This document shows positions 1-9,025 of a stretch of DNA of 63,363 bases, piece after piece. Under the pieces are notes generated by a model. It was not told the DNA's origin, did no database searches, and saw nothing but the letters and a program-made list of their open reading frames with translations. The first letter of the stretch is position 1. Every line of letters starts with the position of its first letter. The translations under genes and the position numbers were made by a program. This DNA is from Lichenifustis flavocetrariae (lineage in GTDB: Bacteria > Pseudomonadota > Alphaproteobacteria > Rhizobiales > Beijerinckiaceae), in contig NZ_JAMOIM010000027.1 of the NCBI RefSeq assembly GCF_026130545.1, positions 1 to 63,363 on the forward strand, written 5' to 3'.

Positions 1-81
1 TGCACATCACCACGTCTCACCATCACTGGCCTGCTTTTACTCCGCCCCGCTGGCCTGGAATTGCACCGCCGTTGACAGAAC

Positions 82-282
82 GTGATGCTGCAGCTCGCGC
101 AGGACGGAATGATCATGGTGGTGGTGACCCACGAAATGGCTTTCGCGGCCGATGTCGCCGACCACGTGGTCTACATGGACCACGGCCGCATCGTCGAGGA
201 TGGTCCGCCCGACGCCATCATGCGCCGTCCCCAGCATCCGCGCACGCAGGCTTTCCTGAAGCGCATGCTCCGGGCGGGCTGA
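82..282 (+). pseudogene. 3' fragment of a polar amino-acid ABC transporter ATPase
   Basis: The frame reads as the last 66 residues of a GlnQ/HisP-type ATPase: the H-loop stretch 'VVVTHEMAFA' is followed by 'VVYMDHGRIVEDG' and the usual C-terminal helix ending in 'FLKRML'. A stop codon (73-75) lies in frame just upstream, and no Walker A, Q-loop, signature or Walker B precedes it. The gene has therefore lost about three quarters of its length at a junction near position 75. It is not functional as an ATPase. Another amino-acid ABC remnant lies at 60004-60572. Confidence 0.75.
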
Positions 283-836
283 GGCCCGTCTCGTAGACCG
301 CAGGCGCGGCTAGCGTGCCGACGAGCAGGAAGGCCCGCGTTCCATCCGAGAAGACTGTCTTTCAGGGTGTGTAAGGTCGGCACGATCGTCAGCCACATGC
401 TGAAGGCGACGCCCGTGTAGGACATGAAGAACAGCCCGGGGGCACCCTGGAATGGCACCGCGTCGCCGCCACCGCGGCCCGCGCACAAAATGCTGGAGGG
501 CACGGGCCCCTCCTCGCGGCAAGATTGTGCAGCAAGTCACGAGATGAGTGAGCCGATATCCAATCAGAACCACTCGAATGCACGAAGCCGAACGTCCGGT
601 TTGGAGGACGCGGGCAAAGTGGCTGAAAGGCTTGCTTGGGCGCGTTCATGCCGGCCGTTCTACGGCTCAAGATGGTCGCAGGTGAAAAAGCGGCGGATTC
701 GTGCTTAGGTCATGATCTGTCTTACCGCTTTGAGCGGATAGCCAGCCGCCACCGTCCGATCAACGGTTACATTTTACCTTGAAGTCGATACGGTACGAGG
801 ATCTGGCAGCGAACAGTCCCCTGTAAGGAGCACGCC
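283..836. other. gap with no recognisable gene
   Basis: About 550 bp between the ABC fragment and the next gene. I found no convincing coding frame. On the minus strand around 330-450 there is a short hydrophobic stretch ('MSYTGVAFSMW') that weakly recalls the C-terminal membrane helix of a cytochrome bd subunit II, but it is too short to call. A strong ribosome binding site near 823-828 (aaggag) belongs to the gene at 837. Confidence 0.5.
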
Positions 837-1262
837 ATGGCTTCGGTGGAACCAGAAGAGGACATAGGCCGACTTTACGACAGTGTCGGTTTGAACAATC
901 TTGATCCGCTCTTCCTGCGATTGGGAGAATTCAATCCAGACCTTCCTCTTGGCGCAACGCCCCACGACCCGGCGACATTCATCGCGGCGGGACGTGATTG
1001 GTGGCAGCGACATGGGCCGTCGGTACGCTCCTACGTCTGTTGCAATGGCGCGCTTCGCAAGGTCACCTCAAAGGGCGGTTCGAGCTTCGCCGAGGCCGCG
1101 TTCGGCGTGCTTGCCGGACATTTCGGCGGCCCCATCGCCACCTATGCGTCGGTTATCTTCGTCAAAGAGGCTGTAGGTGATGCGCTGGACGAGGCGGTGA
1201 TACGGAAATTCAAATCGTGGTGCGGCGACGCCTGGCAGGAGCCTACAAAGGTCGAAGACTAG
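837..1262 (+). CDS. hypothetical protein, 141 aa
   Basis: I do not recognise this protein. It is a compact soluble-looking polypeptide with no signal peptide or clear transmembrane helix. It has an acidic N-terminus ('EPEEDIGRLY'), a central CC-containing segment ('SYVCCNGALRKV') and a Gly/Ala-rich helix-prone second half. The start is well supported: ATG at 837 has AAGGAG seven bases upstream. The next gene begins about 35 bases downstream on the same strand, so the two are probably co-transcribed with the metallopeptidase-like gene. Function unknown; it could be an accessory or partner of that protein. Confidence 0.6.
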   Translation: MASVEPEEDIGRLYDSVGLNNLDPLFLRLGEFNPDLPLGATPHDPATFIAAGRDWWQRHGPSVRSYVCCNGALRKVTSKGGSSFAEAAFGVLAGHFGGPIATYASVIFVKEAVGDALDEAVIRKFKSWCGDAWQEPTKVED

Positions 1263-1297
1263 TCAGTCTTCGTCGGCATCCCTATCGAGGCATCGTG

Positions 1298-2485
1298 ATG
1301 GTTTGTGCGGGACACTCCCCTTGTTGCGGTACGTCCGTCGGCCGGGACGGGACTGCGCCCGAGAACTGGCCGTTTTCCTCGTGGATGAACATGCACGAAC
1401 CCCAACAACAGGCTGCCTCGCTGGGACAGGAGGAAGTTTCGAACTGGGTCGGCCTCAGCCGATTTATGGAGCAGCACCTCCATGGCACCGATGATATGGC
1501 GCGGCTGACCCTATATGGCTGTATCTCTGCCGGATTGAAGATGAAGCTGCAGCTCGGATCACATGCCGCGATAGGGCGGGATGGAAAGGGTTATGCCATC
1601 GCCGTCGATCCCGGTACGACGATTCAGCTCAACTATGTCTTGACGCGCCTTTGCGCTCACCCGGACGCGCTTGCAAAGTTTCGCAGCAAACCGGGATCGC
1701 TTGCGAGGTTCCGCGGCAAGCTGGGCCCAAGGCTCACCGGCAGTCTGTCATTGCCGCGCCTGATGAACGGCCGGGTCGAGCTTCTCTTCGGCGGCAGTCC
1801 CGAAGCTCCGAGCCTGCCTCCAGATCCGAAGCTCAGACATCACCTGGGTGGCATCGTCCTTTTCACACTGCAATTCATGTTCCTGCACGAGCTTGCCCAC
1901 GTCACGAGCGGCCATGTCGAGCGCAGCGCGCAACTGAGGCGAGAGAGCCATGCCCTTCCGCGCGCGCAGCGCGAGGTCTTTCTGCGAGAGCATTTGGAAC
2001 CGCTCGAACATCTGGCCGACTCTATATCGATGCTGCACCTCGGCGCGCTCATCAACGTCTATGCCGCCGGCGCGAGACGCCAGCCAGACCCGACAATCCG
2101 CGGCGATGTTCTTGACTGGTTGAGGTTGGCCGGCTTCGGGCTCGGGGCTCTGTTTCTGCTGCTTGAAACCTTCGACGGCGAGGGTGGCTATCACCCTACG
2201 GCCGACACCCGCGCCATATTCCTGCGCGCCTACGCGACGACACCCAAGACCATGCCCCCGGGCTTCGAACACGTTTCATTTGATGAGGGCACTGATGCCC
2301 TTGAGCTCGGCTATCGCGATGCTATCGCTGCGTGGGATGCGCTCGGCTGGCAACGAAATAAAGCCACATGGTCGACCATGCTCGGTGAACAATTGCTGGC
2401 GAAGGTGGAAAGAGCGCAGGCACAGGTTACACCGCCACCTTGTGCCGTCTTTCCGTCTCCGCCTCTCACTAGGGCGCGACCGTAG
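1298..2485 (+). CDS. putative zinc metallopeptidase-like protein (HELAH motif), 395 aa
   Basis: The protein carries HELAH at about residues 197-201 followed by 'VTSGH', and an ExxAD-type motif ('EHLAD', about 237-241) roughly 36 residues later. Together these look like a gluzincin-type zinc site: two His from HExxH plus a distal acidic ligand. A short hydrophobic segment ('GLGALFLLLETF') follows. I chose ATG 1298 because GAGG lies about eight bases upstream; the frame stays open back to 1217, which would overlap the preceding gene, and ATG 1385 is a weaker alternative. No known family matches over the full length. It may form a two-gene unit with the 141-aa protein upstream. Substrate unknown. 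Confidence 0.6.
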   Translation: MVCAGHSPCCGTSVGRDGTAPENWPFSSWMNMHEPQQQAASLGQEEVSNWVGLSRFMEQHLHGTDDMARLTLYGCISAGLKMKLQLGSHAAIGRDGKGYAIAVDPGTTIQLNYVLTRLCAHPDALAKFRSKPGSLARFRGKLGPRLTGSLSLPRLMNGRVELLFGGSPEAPSLPPDPKLRHHLGGIVLFTLQFMFLHELAHVTSGHVERSAQLRRESHALPRAQREVFLREHLEPLEHLADSISMLHLGALINVYAAGARRQPDPTIRGDVLDWLRLAGFGLGALFLLLETFDGEGGYHPTADTRAIFLRAYATTPKTMPPGFEHVSFDEGTDALELGYRDAIAAWDALGWQRNKATWSTMLGEQLLAKVERAQAQVTPPPCAVFPSPPLTRARP

Positions 2486-2811
2486 AGTAACCGCAGAAAC
2501 GGAGCGAAAGGCGCGTGCGACGACTCCCGCCGCGAAATCGGAGGGAAAGAGTTCGGGCTTGCGGGTCGATGCGCTCTGACCGGGTAGCCCCCTCTCCTGG
2601 CAGCCCACTGGATCATCGCCGTGACCGGCGCGCAGGAGCGATCGCGGCGTTGATCCGGGTTGGACGCGACGATCGCCCGCGGGAAGCGGTGACGCAGGAC
2701 AGCTCCGGCGCGACGATTCCAGGCGCGGCTTTCTGCGGGCCGACCTGCCGTGACGCACAGCCATGCGGCGTTGTGCCCGATGGATTCGTCGCCGCGCGGG
2801 CGTAAGCGGCG
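2486..2811. other. gap between convergent genes, nothing recognised
   Basis: About 325 bp between the 3' ends of the metallopeptidase-like gene and the convergent GntR gene. Open frames here are high-GC shadows with no family resemblance. I saw no strong hairpin followed by a T-run. Confidence 0.5.
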
Positions 2812-3462
2812 CTACCTCACGGCCGCAAGGGCGAAGTCGATCAGGCTGCGGATATGGGTCGCCACGGCCGCCCGCGCCCTGGCGGGGTCGCCGGCGATGA
2901 GCGCGTCCACGATAGCCAAGTGCTCGCGCGAGTCGGGTTTCAGCCGCTCCTTGAGCCGGTCGATCTCGAACAGCCGCGTGGTCGCGCGCAACTGCTTCAG
3001 GATGCGCGCCATCACCTCGTTGCCGGAGCCGTCGATGAACATGCCGTGCAGGTTGTCGTCGGAGCGCCAATGCGCGTCGGTGTGATAGGCGGTCGCTTCC
3101 AGCATCTGCAGTGTTTCCTGGCGCACGGCGGCGAGGCGAGCGCCGGGGATGCGGTCGACCGCAAGCGCGGCCGCCTCGGGTTCCAGCACCTCACGCACCT
3201 TCAGGCTCTTGAGGTATTCGCCGAGGTCGACCCGACGCACCAGATAGGAACGGCCCCCCGTCTTCTCCACCATGCCCTCGCCCTCGAGGCGCTGCAGCGC
3301 CTCGCGCAGCGGGGTGCGCGACACCCCGATGGCCTCGGCCAGGCGTGCCTCCACGATCACCTCGCCGCCGCGCAGCCGCTTGTGGCGGATCATGTCCGAC
3401 AGGGCCTCATGGGCGAGGTTGCCCAGGTTCATCGGGCCGGATTTCGTATCCGCCGAACTCAT
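2812..3462 (-). CDS. GntR-family transcriptional regulator (FCD subfamily), 216 aa
   Basis: An N-terminal winged helix-turn-helix (about residues 38-65, containing 'LAEAIGVSRTPLREAL') is followed by an all-helical FCD ligand-binding domain (about 80-205) with the spaced His/Asp residues expected for a metal/ligand pocket ('DDNLHGMF', 'REHLAIVDALIAGD'). Length is normal for the subfamily. It is divergent from the ABC/deaminase/dehydrogenase operon starting at 3644, and candidate operator sequence with a GTATAC core lies just upstream of that operon. By position it is the likely local, substrate-responsive regulator. In Sinorhizobium hydroxyproline catabolism is also controlled by a GntR protein (HypR), which agrees with the proposed role; the assignment is by analogy. 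Confidence 0.9.
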   Translation of the reverse strand: MSSADTKSGPMNLGNLAHEALSDMIRHKRLRGGEVIVEARLAEAIGVSRTPLREALQRLEGEGMVEKTGGRSYLVRRVDLGEYLKSLKVREVLEPEAAALAVDRIPGARLAAVRQETLQMLEATAYHTDAHWRSDDNLHGMFIDGSGNEVMARILKQLRATTRLFEIDRLKERLKPDSREHLAIVDALIAGDPARARAAVATHIRSLIDFALAAVR

Positions 3463-3582
3463 TCGGCACCACTAAGAACGAAAGGGGGAGCAAACATCGG
3501 GCTTCCTTAGGGGCCAGCGGCCGGCCGGAGCAAGCGCGCATCACGCGGAGCCGCCACTGCGAACTGCCGGCGCAATCTCAAC

Positions 3583-3630
3583 TTGCCAAACCGTATTCTC
3601 ATTGTATACCGTTAGCATGCCGAATTATAC
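3583..3630 (+). promoter_or_regulatory. candidate promoter and GntR operator of the hydroxyproline-type operon
   Basis: A possible -35 (TTGCCA, 3583-3588) and -10 (TATACC, 3605-3610) are 16 bases apart. The -10 overlaps ATTGTATACC (3601-3610), whose GTATAC core resembles FCD-GntR operators. A second, weaker AATTATAC element sits at 3623-3630. The arrangement would allow repression by steric block. Inference from sequence only. Confidence 0.4.
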
Positions 3631-3643
3631 GAGGGGTTGTTCG

Positions 3644-4474
3644 ATGATCCGTTTCGCCCGCCTGCTGTTGCCCGCGCTTGCCGTCTCGTGCCTGGGGAGC
3701 GTGGCCTGGGCCGCCGACTGCACCTCACCGGTCGCGGCGACCGACCTCATCAAGCCGGGCACGCTGGTGATGTCGACCAACCCGACCCTGCCGCCGCTGC
3801 AATATGTCGACAAGTCGGGCCAGCTCGTCGGCATGCGGATCGCGCTCGGCCAGGAGATCGCCAAGCGACTCTGCCTCGCGCCCGAGTTCGTGAAGATCGA
3901 GTTCGACGCCATGATCCCCGGCCTCAAGGGCGGCCGGTGGGACATGATCGATACCGGTATCTTCTTCACGCCCGAGCGCGCCAAGCTGATGCAGATGATC
4001 CCCTACGAGATGCAGGCGATCAGCATCTCGGTGCCGCCGGACTCCAAGGCGCCGGTGACCAAGCTCGAGGATCTCGAGGGCAAGACGGTCGGGGTCGAGA
4101 TCGGCGGCTTCGAGGAGAACAAGGCCAAGTCGATCGACGCCGAGCTCAAGGCCAAGGGCGGCAAGGGCATGACCATCCGCACCTTCGACAGCTTCGCCCT
4201 GGCCTATCAGGCCTTACGCGCCGGCCAGGTGGACGCGGTGGTGTCGATCGACGGCGTCGCCAAGGAATATGCCGATCGCGGCAGCTTCAAGCGCGCCATT
4301 TCGGGCCTCTATCCGACGCCGGTCGCGCTCGCCTTCAAGAGCAAGCCGTTGGCCGACGCCGTGCTGAAGGTCCTCGATGCCATGCAGAAGGACGGCAGCT
4401 ATAAGGCGCTGTTCGATCAATACGGCGTCGTGGCTCCGGCCGGTGCCCTGACGGTGCAGGGTCCGGCCACCTGA
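3644..4474 (+). CDS. polar amino-acid ABC transporter substrate-binding protein, 276 aa
   Basis: Family 3 solute-binding protein, exported to the periplasm by a Sec signal peptide (residues 1 to about 23, hydrophobic core 'LLLPALAVSCLGSVAWA', AxA-type cleavage). The mature part has the familiar family features: 'LPPLQYVDKSGQLVGM' near the N-terminus, 'EFDAMIPGLKGGRWDMI' in the first lobe and 'LEGKTVGVEIGG' at the lobe crossover. ATG 3644 follows a GAGGGG ribosome site. It is the first gene of a five-gene operon with permease, DapA-family enzyme, fused dehydrogenase and ATPase, so the ligand is probably the substrate of those enzymes: hydroxyproline or a related imino acid. Confidence 0.88.
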   Translation: MIRFARLLLPALAVSCLGSVAWAADCTSPVAATDLIKPGTLVMSTNPTLPPLQYVDKSGQLVGMRIALGQEIAKRLCLAPEFVKIEFDAMIPGLKGGRWDMIDTGIFFTPERAKLMQMIPYEMQAISISVPPDSKAPVTKLEDLEGKTVGVEIGGFEENKAKSIDAELKAKGGKGMTIRTFDSFALAYQALRAGQVDAVVSIDGVAKEYADRGSFKRAISGLYPTPVALAFKSKPLADAVLKVLDAMQKDGSYKALFDQYGVVAPAGALTVQGPAT

Positions 4475-4508
4475 GCGACACGTCGATAACGACACGGCGC
4501 GACGGCGA

Positions 4509-5198
4509 ATGAAGATCTGGGACTGGGCGGGGTTTTTCGAGTACCTCGTGAACCCCTACATCCTTGCCGGCGCCTGGGCCACGCTGTGGCTGACGGCCGT
4601 CTCCATGGTCTGCGGCCTGGCGCTCGGCTTCGTGCTGGCCCTGATGCGCCGCGCGCCGCGGCGCCTCGTGGCCGCGCCCGCCGGGTTTTACGTCTGGCTG
4701 TTCCGCGGCACGCCGCTGCTGGTGCAACTGATCGTCATCTACACCGGACTGCCGCAGCTCGGGATCAAGTTCGGCGTCATCCAGTCGGCGCTGATCGGGC
4801 TGTCGTTGAACGAGGCGGCGTATCTCGCGGAGATCATCCGCGCCGGCATCGACGCCGTACCGCCCGGCCAAGTGCGGGCCGCACGCGCGCTCGGCATGCG
4901 GGAGCGGCAGATCATGCGCTACATCGTGCTGCCGCAGGCGCTGCGCATCGTCATCCCGCCGCTCGGCAATTCGGTGAACGGCCTGCTCAAGACCACCTCG
5001 ATTACCTCCGTGATTTCCATGGAGGAACTTCTGCGGCGCACCCAGGTGCTGATCCAGGAGCAGTTCGAGGTGCTGGAACTGTTTTCCGTGGCGGCACTCT
5101 ACTACCTCGCCATGACCACCCTCTGGCAGCTCGTCCAGCACCGGCTGGAACGCTATGCCGGCCGCAGCGATGCCCCGCCCACGGCGGCGGGCGCCTGA
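4509..5198 (+). CDS. polar amino-acid ABC transporter permease (HisM/ArtQ family), 229 aa
   Basis: Inner-membrane permease with several hydrophobic helices and the classical EAA loop ('LNEAAYLAEIIRAGI' then 'ARALGM' and 'QIMRYIVLPQALR') that docks the ATPase at 9022. 'FRGTPLLVQL' is a hallmark of this family. Only one permease gene is present, so the pore would be a homodimer. It starts 34 bp after the binding-protein gene and sits directly upstream of the deaminase gene. Confidence 0.9.
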   Translation: MKIWDWAGFFEYLVNPYILAGAWATLWLTAVSMVCGLALGFVLALMRRAPRRLVAAPAGFYVWLFRGTPLLVQLIVIYTGLPQLGIKFGVIQSALIGLSLNEAAYLAEIIRAGIDAVPPGQVRAARALGMRERQIMRYIVLPQALRIVIPPLGNSVNGLLKTTSITSVISMEELLRRTQVLIQEQFEVLELFSVAALYYLAMTTLWQLVQHRLERYAGRSDAPPTAAGA

Positions 5199-5241
5199 CC
5201 TTAGCCTCGACAAGGGCGCGCGAACGCCCGGGACCACACGC

Positions 5242-6135
5242 ATGAGCAAGACCTTCCGCGGCACCTACACGGTGATGATCACCCCCAACGACGCCGAGGG
5301 GCGCCTCGACCTCAAGGCGCTCGCGGCCTTTGTGGACTGGCAGATCCGCGAGGGCATCCACGGCCTTATCCCGCTCGGCTCGACCGGCGAGTTCCTGTCG
5401 CTCTCCGAGGACGAGCGAGTGGCGGTCACCGAGACGGTGATCCGCACGGCGGCGGGCCGCGTGCCGGTGCTGATCGGCACGGGCGCCGAGGACACCCGCG
5501 AGGCGGTGCGGCTCAGCCGTCAGGCGGAGCGCCTCGGCGCCGACGGCGTCATGGTGATCCCGCCCTTCTATTCGACGCCGACCGACGACGAGCTCGTGCA
5601 TCATTACGACGCGATCGCCCGTGCGATCGGCCTGCCCATCATGGTGTACAACAATCCGGCGACGGCCAACGTCGACCTCAGGCCCGCGCTGGTCGCCCGC
5701 CTCGCCGCGATCGACAACTGCCGCTACATCAAGGAATCGACGCTCGAGGTGACGCGCGTCCGCGACATCCTGCGCCTGTGCGGCGACCGCATGACGGTGT
5801 TCGGCGGTATCCTCGGCTTCGAGTCGTTCGTCGAGGGCGCGGAAGGCTGGGTGGCGGTGGCGTCGAACGTGGCGCCGGGGCCGCTGTCGCGGCTCTTCAC
5901 GCTCGTGGCCGACGCCGACGAGGTGCGTGAGGCGCATGCGCTCTACCTCGAATGGTTGCCCGTGATCGAGGCCGTCGGCGGCCACCGCTACGTGGCGGCG
6001 ACCAAGGCCTTGTTGACGCATATGGGCCTCCCCGTCGGCCCGCCGCGACCGCCGCGCCTGCCCTTGCCGGCCGACGAGGACGCCGCAATGGCGGCACTGG
6101 TCGAGCGGCTCCGCCTCGCCTTTCATGCCGGCTAG
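5242..6135 (+). CDS. DapA-family enzyme, probable pyrroline-4-hydroxy-2-carboxylate deaminase, 297 aa
   Basis: A TIM-barrel dihydrodipicolinate-synthase-family protein. Visible catalytic features are the 'GSTGE' loop (about residue 46-50), the Tyr of 'MVYNNP' (about Y136) and the Schiff-base Lys of 'YIKEST' (about K164). The frame extends upstream, but ATG 5242 gives the normal family N-terminus ('FRGTYTVMITP'). Because it sits between an amino-acid transporter and a fused D-hydroxyproline-dehydrogenase-like flavoprotein, the best fit is the LhpC/HypD type, which deaminates and dehydrates 1-pyrroline-4-hydroxy-2-carboxylate to 2-oxoglutarate semialdehyde. A 2-keto-sugar-acid aldolase/dehydratase of the same fold is the alternative. 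Family certain, substrate inferred. Confidence 0.72.
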   Translation: MSKTFRGTYTVMITPNDAEGRLDLKALAAFVDWQIREGIHGLIPLGSTGEFLSLSEDERVAVTETVIRTAAGRVPVLIGTGAEDTREAVRLSRQAERLGADGVMVIPPFYSTPTDDELVHHYDAIARAIGLPIMVYNNPATANVDLRPALVARLAAIDNCRYIKESTLEVTRVRDILRLCGDRMTVFGGILGFESFVEGAEGWVAVASNVAPGPLSRLFTLVADADEVREAHALYLEWLPVIEAVGGHRYVAATKALLTHMGLPVGPPRPPRLPLPADEDAAMAALVERLRLAFHAG

Positions 6136-9025
6136 ACCCGGCGCCTCCTGGCGGCTGACGCTCGATGGCGTTTCGCTTCCGGCCGTGCCGGGCGAGAGCG
6201 TCGCGGCGGCCCTCCTGGCTGCGGGGATCCTGGCGCAGGGCACCGGGAAGGACGGCAGCGCGCGCGGGTTCTTCTGCGGCATGGGTGTGTGCCACGACTG
6301 CCTCGTGATGGTCGACGGCCGCGCCGGGCAGCGCGCCTGCCTGACCAAGGCGCGGGATGGCATGCGGCTCAACCGGCAACCGTCGAGGCCCGACATCGCC
6401 GCCGACGCGCTCGCGCCCTTGGCCGAACCGCCCCAGGCCATCGCCGATACCTTTGTCGACATTCTCGTGGTGGGCGCGGGACCGGCGGGCCTTGCGGCCG
6501 CCGAGAGTGCCCGCACGGCTGGCGCGACGGTGCTGCTGTTGGACGAGCGCCCGGCGCCGGGCGGGCAATATTACAAGCAGCCTGCCACCGCGACCACCAC
6601 ACCAGACCTTCAAGCGCGCGAGGGCGCCGACCTGATCACACGCGTGCGGGCCGGCGGCATCGACATGCTGTCGGATGGCTTCGTGTGGGGGGCCGAACGC
6701 GACACGGGCGGAAACCTCGTGGTGGGCTGCCTTGTCGCCGGCGCGGCGCGGCGCATCCGTCCGCGCCGGCTGATCGTCGCCACCGGCGCCTACGAGCCCG
6801 CACCCTTGTTCCGCGGCTGGACGCTGCCCGGCGTGGTGACCACCGGCGCACTGCAGACCCTCTTGCGCAGCGACGGCCTGGTGCCGGGCACGCGCATCGC
6901 GGTCGCGGGCAACGGGCCCTTGAACCTGCAGGTGGCGGTCGAACTGCTGCGCCATGGTGTGAAACCCATCGCGGTGGTCGAGGCCGCGCCCCCGCCCTGG
7001 ACGCGGTCGAGGGAGGCGGCGGCGCTGCTGGCTTCCGGCCCCCGGCTCGCCGCGACCGGGCTGCGTCACCTCGCGGCGCTGCGCCAAGCCGGCGTTCCGG
7101 TGCTGTGGAACAGCCGCGTCGTCGCGGCTGCGGAGGAAGGCGGCGGCATCCGCATCGTCGTGACCGAGGCGGGCCATGCAACGCCGCACAACTTCCACGT
7201 CGGTCTCGTGGCCGTCGGTGAGGGGTTCCGTCCGGCACACGAATTGCCGCGCCTGCTCGGGTGTCGCTACGCTCCCGACCGGCATGGCGGGCTGGCGATC
7301 GAGCACGACCCTTACGGCGCCACCTCGCGGCCCGATATCCTAGTGGTCGGCGAGGCCGGACGCTTCGGCGGCGCCGTGATGGCGCGGACGCAAGGGCTGC
7401 TGGCGGGCCGGGCCGCGGCGCGGCAGCTCGGCCGGTCCGTGCCGGCCGACGACGGCCCCGCACTGAAGCGCCTCGTCCGCGCGGCGACGTTCCAGCGCCA
7501 CCTCTGGGCCGTGTTCGCCGCCGATGCGCCGGGATTGTCGCGTGCGACGGCCGAAACGATCCTCTGCCGATGCGAGGCCCTGACGCGGGACGCCCTTGAG
7601 CAGGCGGTGGTGACGCATGGGGTGACGGATGTCGCCACGTTGAAGCGCCTGACCCGCGCCGGCATGGGCCGCTGCCAGGCCCGCTACTGTGGCGAGGCCC
7701 TGCAGCGACTCGTCGGAACCGAGCCGGACGAGCGCGCCGGCTTCGCGCCGCAGATGCCATTGCGCCCGGTCCCGCTCGCCGCGCTGGCACTGGAGAAACC
7801 CGAATGGGGCGGCCACAAGCGCAGCCTGCTGGCAGATTGGGCACCGAGCGGGGCGCCTGCCGAGCCACACGGTGCCCTCCGGGCCGATGTGGTCGTGATC
7901 GGGGCCGGCATCGCCGGCTTGTCGACGGCCCTGTATCTTGCCCGTACCGGCATCGACGTGCTCGTGCTCGACCGCGCGGAGCCGAACAGCCTCGCGTCGG
8001 GCGGCAATGCCGGCAGTCTGCACGGGCAATTGCTGTCCTTCGATCATGGCGCGCGCGCCGAGGCCGGCGGCGGCCCGGCGGCCCGGACGCTACCGCTGCA
8101 GCGCGACTCCATCGCGCTGTGGACGGCGCTGGAGCGCGAACTCGGCGCCGACTTCGAGATCAAGCGAACCGGCGGCCTGATGGTGGCCGAAACGGAGCGC
8201 GACCTCGCGTTCCTCGACGCCAAGACCAGGGTGGAGCGTGCCCAGGGCATCGTCTGCGACGTCATCACGGCCGGGGACCTGCGCCGGCTCGAGCCCGCGC
8301 TCGCGCAGGATTTCATCGGCGCCGCTTATTGCCCGAACGAGGGCAAGATCAACCCCCTCGTTGCCACCCAGGGGATCCTCACGGCGGCCCTGCGGGCCGG
8401 CGCCCGGGTCGAGCGACGGGCGGCCGTGACTGGCATCGCCCGCGCGGCCGCGGGCTTCCACATCGCGACGTCGCGCGGCACCGTCACGGGAGGCCGCGTC
8501 GTCAACGCCGCCGGCGCCTTCGCATCTACGGTCGGCCGCATGCTCGGCCTCGCGGTGCCGGTGCATGGCGCGCCACTGCAGATGGTCGTGACGGAACCGG
8601 CCGCACCGACGCTGACCTGCCTCGTGGCCCACGCCGACCGGCACCTCACCTTGAAGCAGGCAGGCAACGGGTCGTTTCTCATCGGCGGCGGCTGGACCGC
8701 AGGGCTCGACTCCGTGCACGGGCATCCGCGTCCGCTGATGGCGAGCCTCGAAGGCAACCTCTGGGTGGCCCAGCGCGTCCTGCCGGCACTCAACAAGCTG
8801 CACGTGATCAGGTCCTGGGCCGCCATGAACATCAACATCGACGGCGCGCCGATCCTCGGCGAGGATCCGCGCCTGCCCGGCCTGTTTCATGCCGTGACGT
8901 CGAACGGCTATACGCTCGGTCCGCTCGTCGGTCGCATCACGGCCGATCTCGTGGCCCGTGGCGCGACCGACCGCGACGTGTCGGGCTTCTCCATCGCGCG
9001 CTTCGAAGGCAGGCCGGCCGCATGA
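6125..9025 (+). CDS. three-in-one iron-sulfur flavoprotein: ferredoxin + FAD/NAD-type oxidoreductase + DAO-type oxidase, 966 aa
   Basis: Three proteins normally encoded separately (gamma, alpha and beta subunits of D-hydroxyproline dehydrogenase, or HcnA/B/C and OoxA/B relatives) are joined in one frame. Residues 10-90 form a small [2Fe-2S] domain with C51, C56, C59 and C72. Residues about 112-470 are an FAD/NAD(P)-type disulfide-reductase-like domain ('[14 protein letters not shown]', second nucleotide site 'VAGNGPLN'). Residues about 480-525 are a BFD-like [2Fe-2S] site ('CRC' and 'CQARYCG'). Residues about 586-960 are a DAO-type FAD domain ('[17 protein letters not shown]'). No stop or frameshift interrupts the joins. 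The start overlaps the previous gene by 11 bp and the stop overlaps the ATPase start (ATGA), indicating translational coupling. Likely role: oxidation of a D-imino acid with electron transfer through the Fe-S/FAD chain. Confidence 0.85.
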   Translation: MPARPGASWRLTLDGVSLPAVPGESVAAALLAAGILAQGTGKDGSARGFFCGMGVCHDCLVMVDGRAGQRACLTKARDGMRLNRQPSRPDIAADALAPLAEPPQAIADTFVDILVVGAGPAGLAAAESARTAGATVLLLDERPAPGGQYYKQPATATTTPDLQAREGADLITRVRAGGIDMLSDGFVWGAERDTGGNLVVGCLVAGAARRIRPRRLIVATGAYEPAPLFRGWTLPGVVTTGALQTLLRSDGLVPGTRIAVAGNGPLNLQVAVELLRHGVKPIAVVEAAPPPWTRSREAAALLASGPRLAATGLRHLAALRQAGVPVLWNSRVVAAAEEGGGIRIVVTEAGHATPHNFHVGLVAVGEGFRPAHELPRLLGCRYAPDRHGGLAIEHDPYGATSRPDILVVGEAGRFGGAVMARTQGLLAGRAAARQLGRSVPADDGPALKRLVRAATFQRHLWAVFAADAPGLSRATAETILCRCEALTRDALEQAVVTHGVTDVATLKRLTRAGMGRCQARYCGEALQRLVGTEPDERAGFAPQMPLRPVPLAALALEKPEWGGHKRSLLADWAPSGAPAEPHGALRADVVVIGAGIAGLSTALYLARTGIDVLVLDRAEPNSLASGGNAGSLHGQLLSFDHGARAEAGGGPAARTLPLQRDSIALWTALERELGADFEIKRTGGLMVAETERDLAFLDAKTRVERAQGIVCDVITAGDLRRLEPALAQDFIGAAYCPNEGKINPLVATQGILTAALRAGARVERRAAVTGIARAAAGFHIATSRGTVTGGRVVNAAGAFASTVGRMLGLAVPVHGAPLQMVVTEPAAPTLTCLVAHADRHLTLKQAGNGSFLIGGGWTAGLDSVHGHPRPLMASLEGNLWVAQRVLPALNKLHVIRSWAAMNINIDGAPILGEDPRLPGLFHAVTSNGYTLGPLVGRITADLVARGATDRDVSGFSIARFEGRPAA

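Noticed and set aside
171-503. possible remnant of cytochrome bd subunit II on the minus strand
   Set aside because: Only a ~20-residue hydrophobic stretch resembles the family; too short and without further motifs.
5242-6135. assignment as lysine-biosynthesis DapA
   Set aside because: Fold and catalytic residues are shared by many aldolases; location in a transporter/dehydrogenase operon speaks against a biosynthetic role.
5002-7306. long antisense frames over the deaminase and fused dehydrogenase genes
   Set aside because: No family similarity; the sense strand has complete enzyme motifs and coupled starts and stops.
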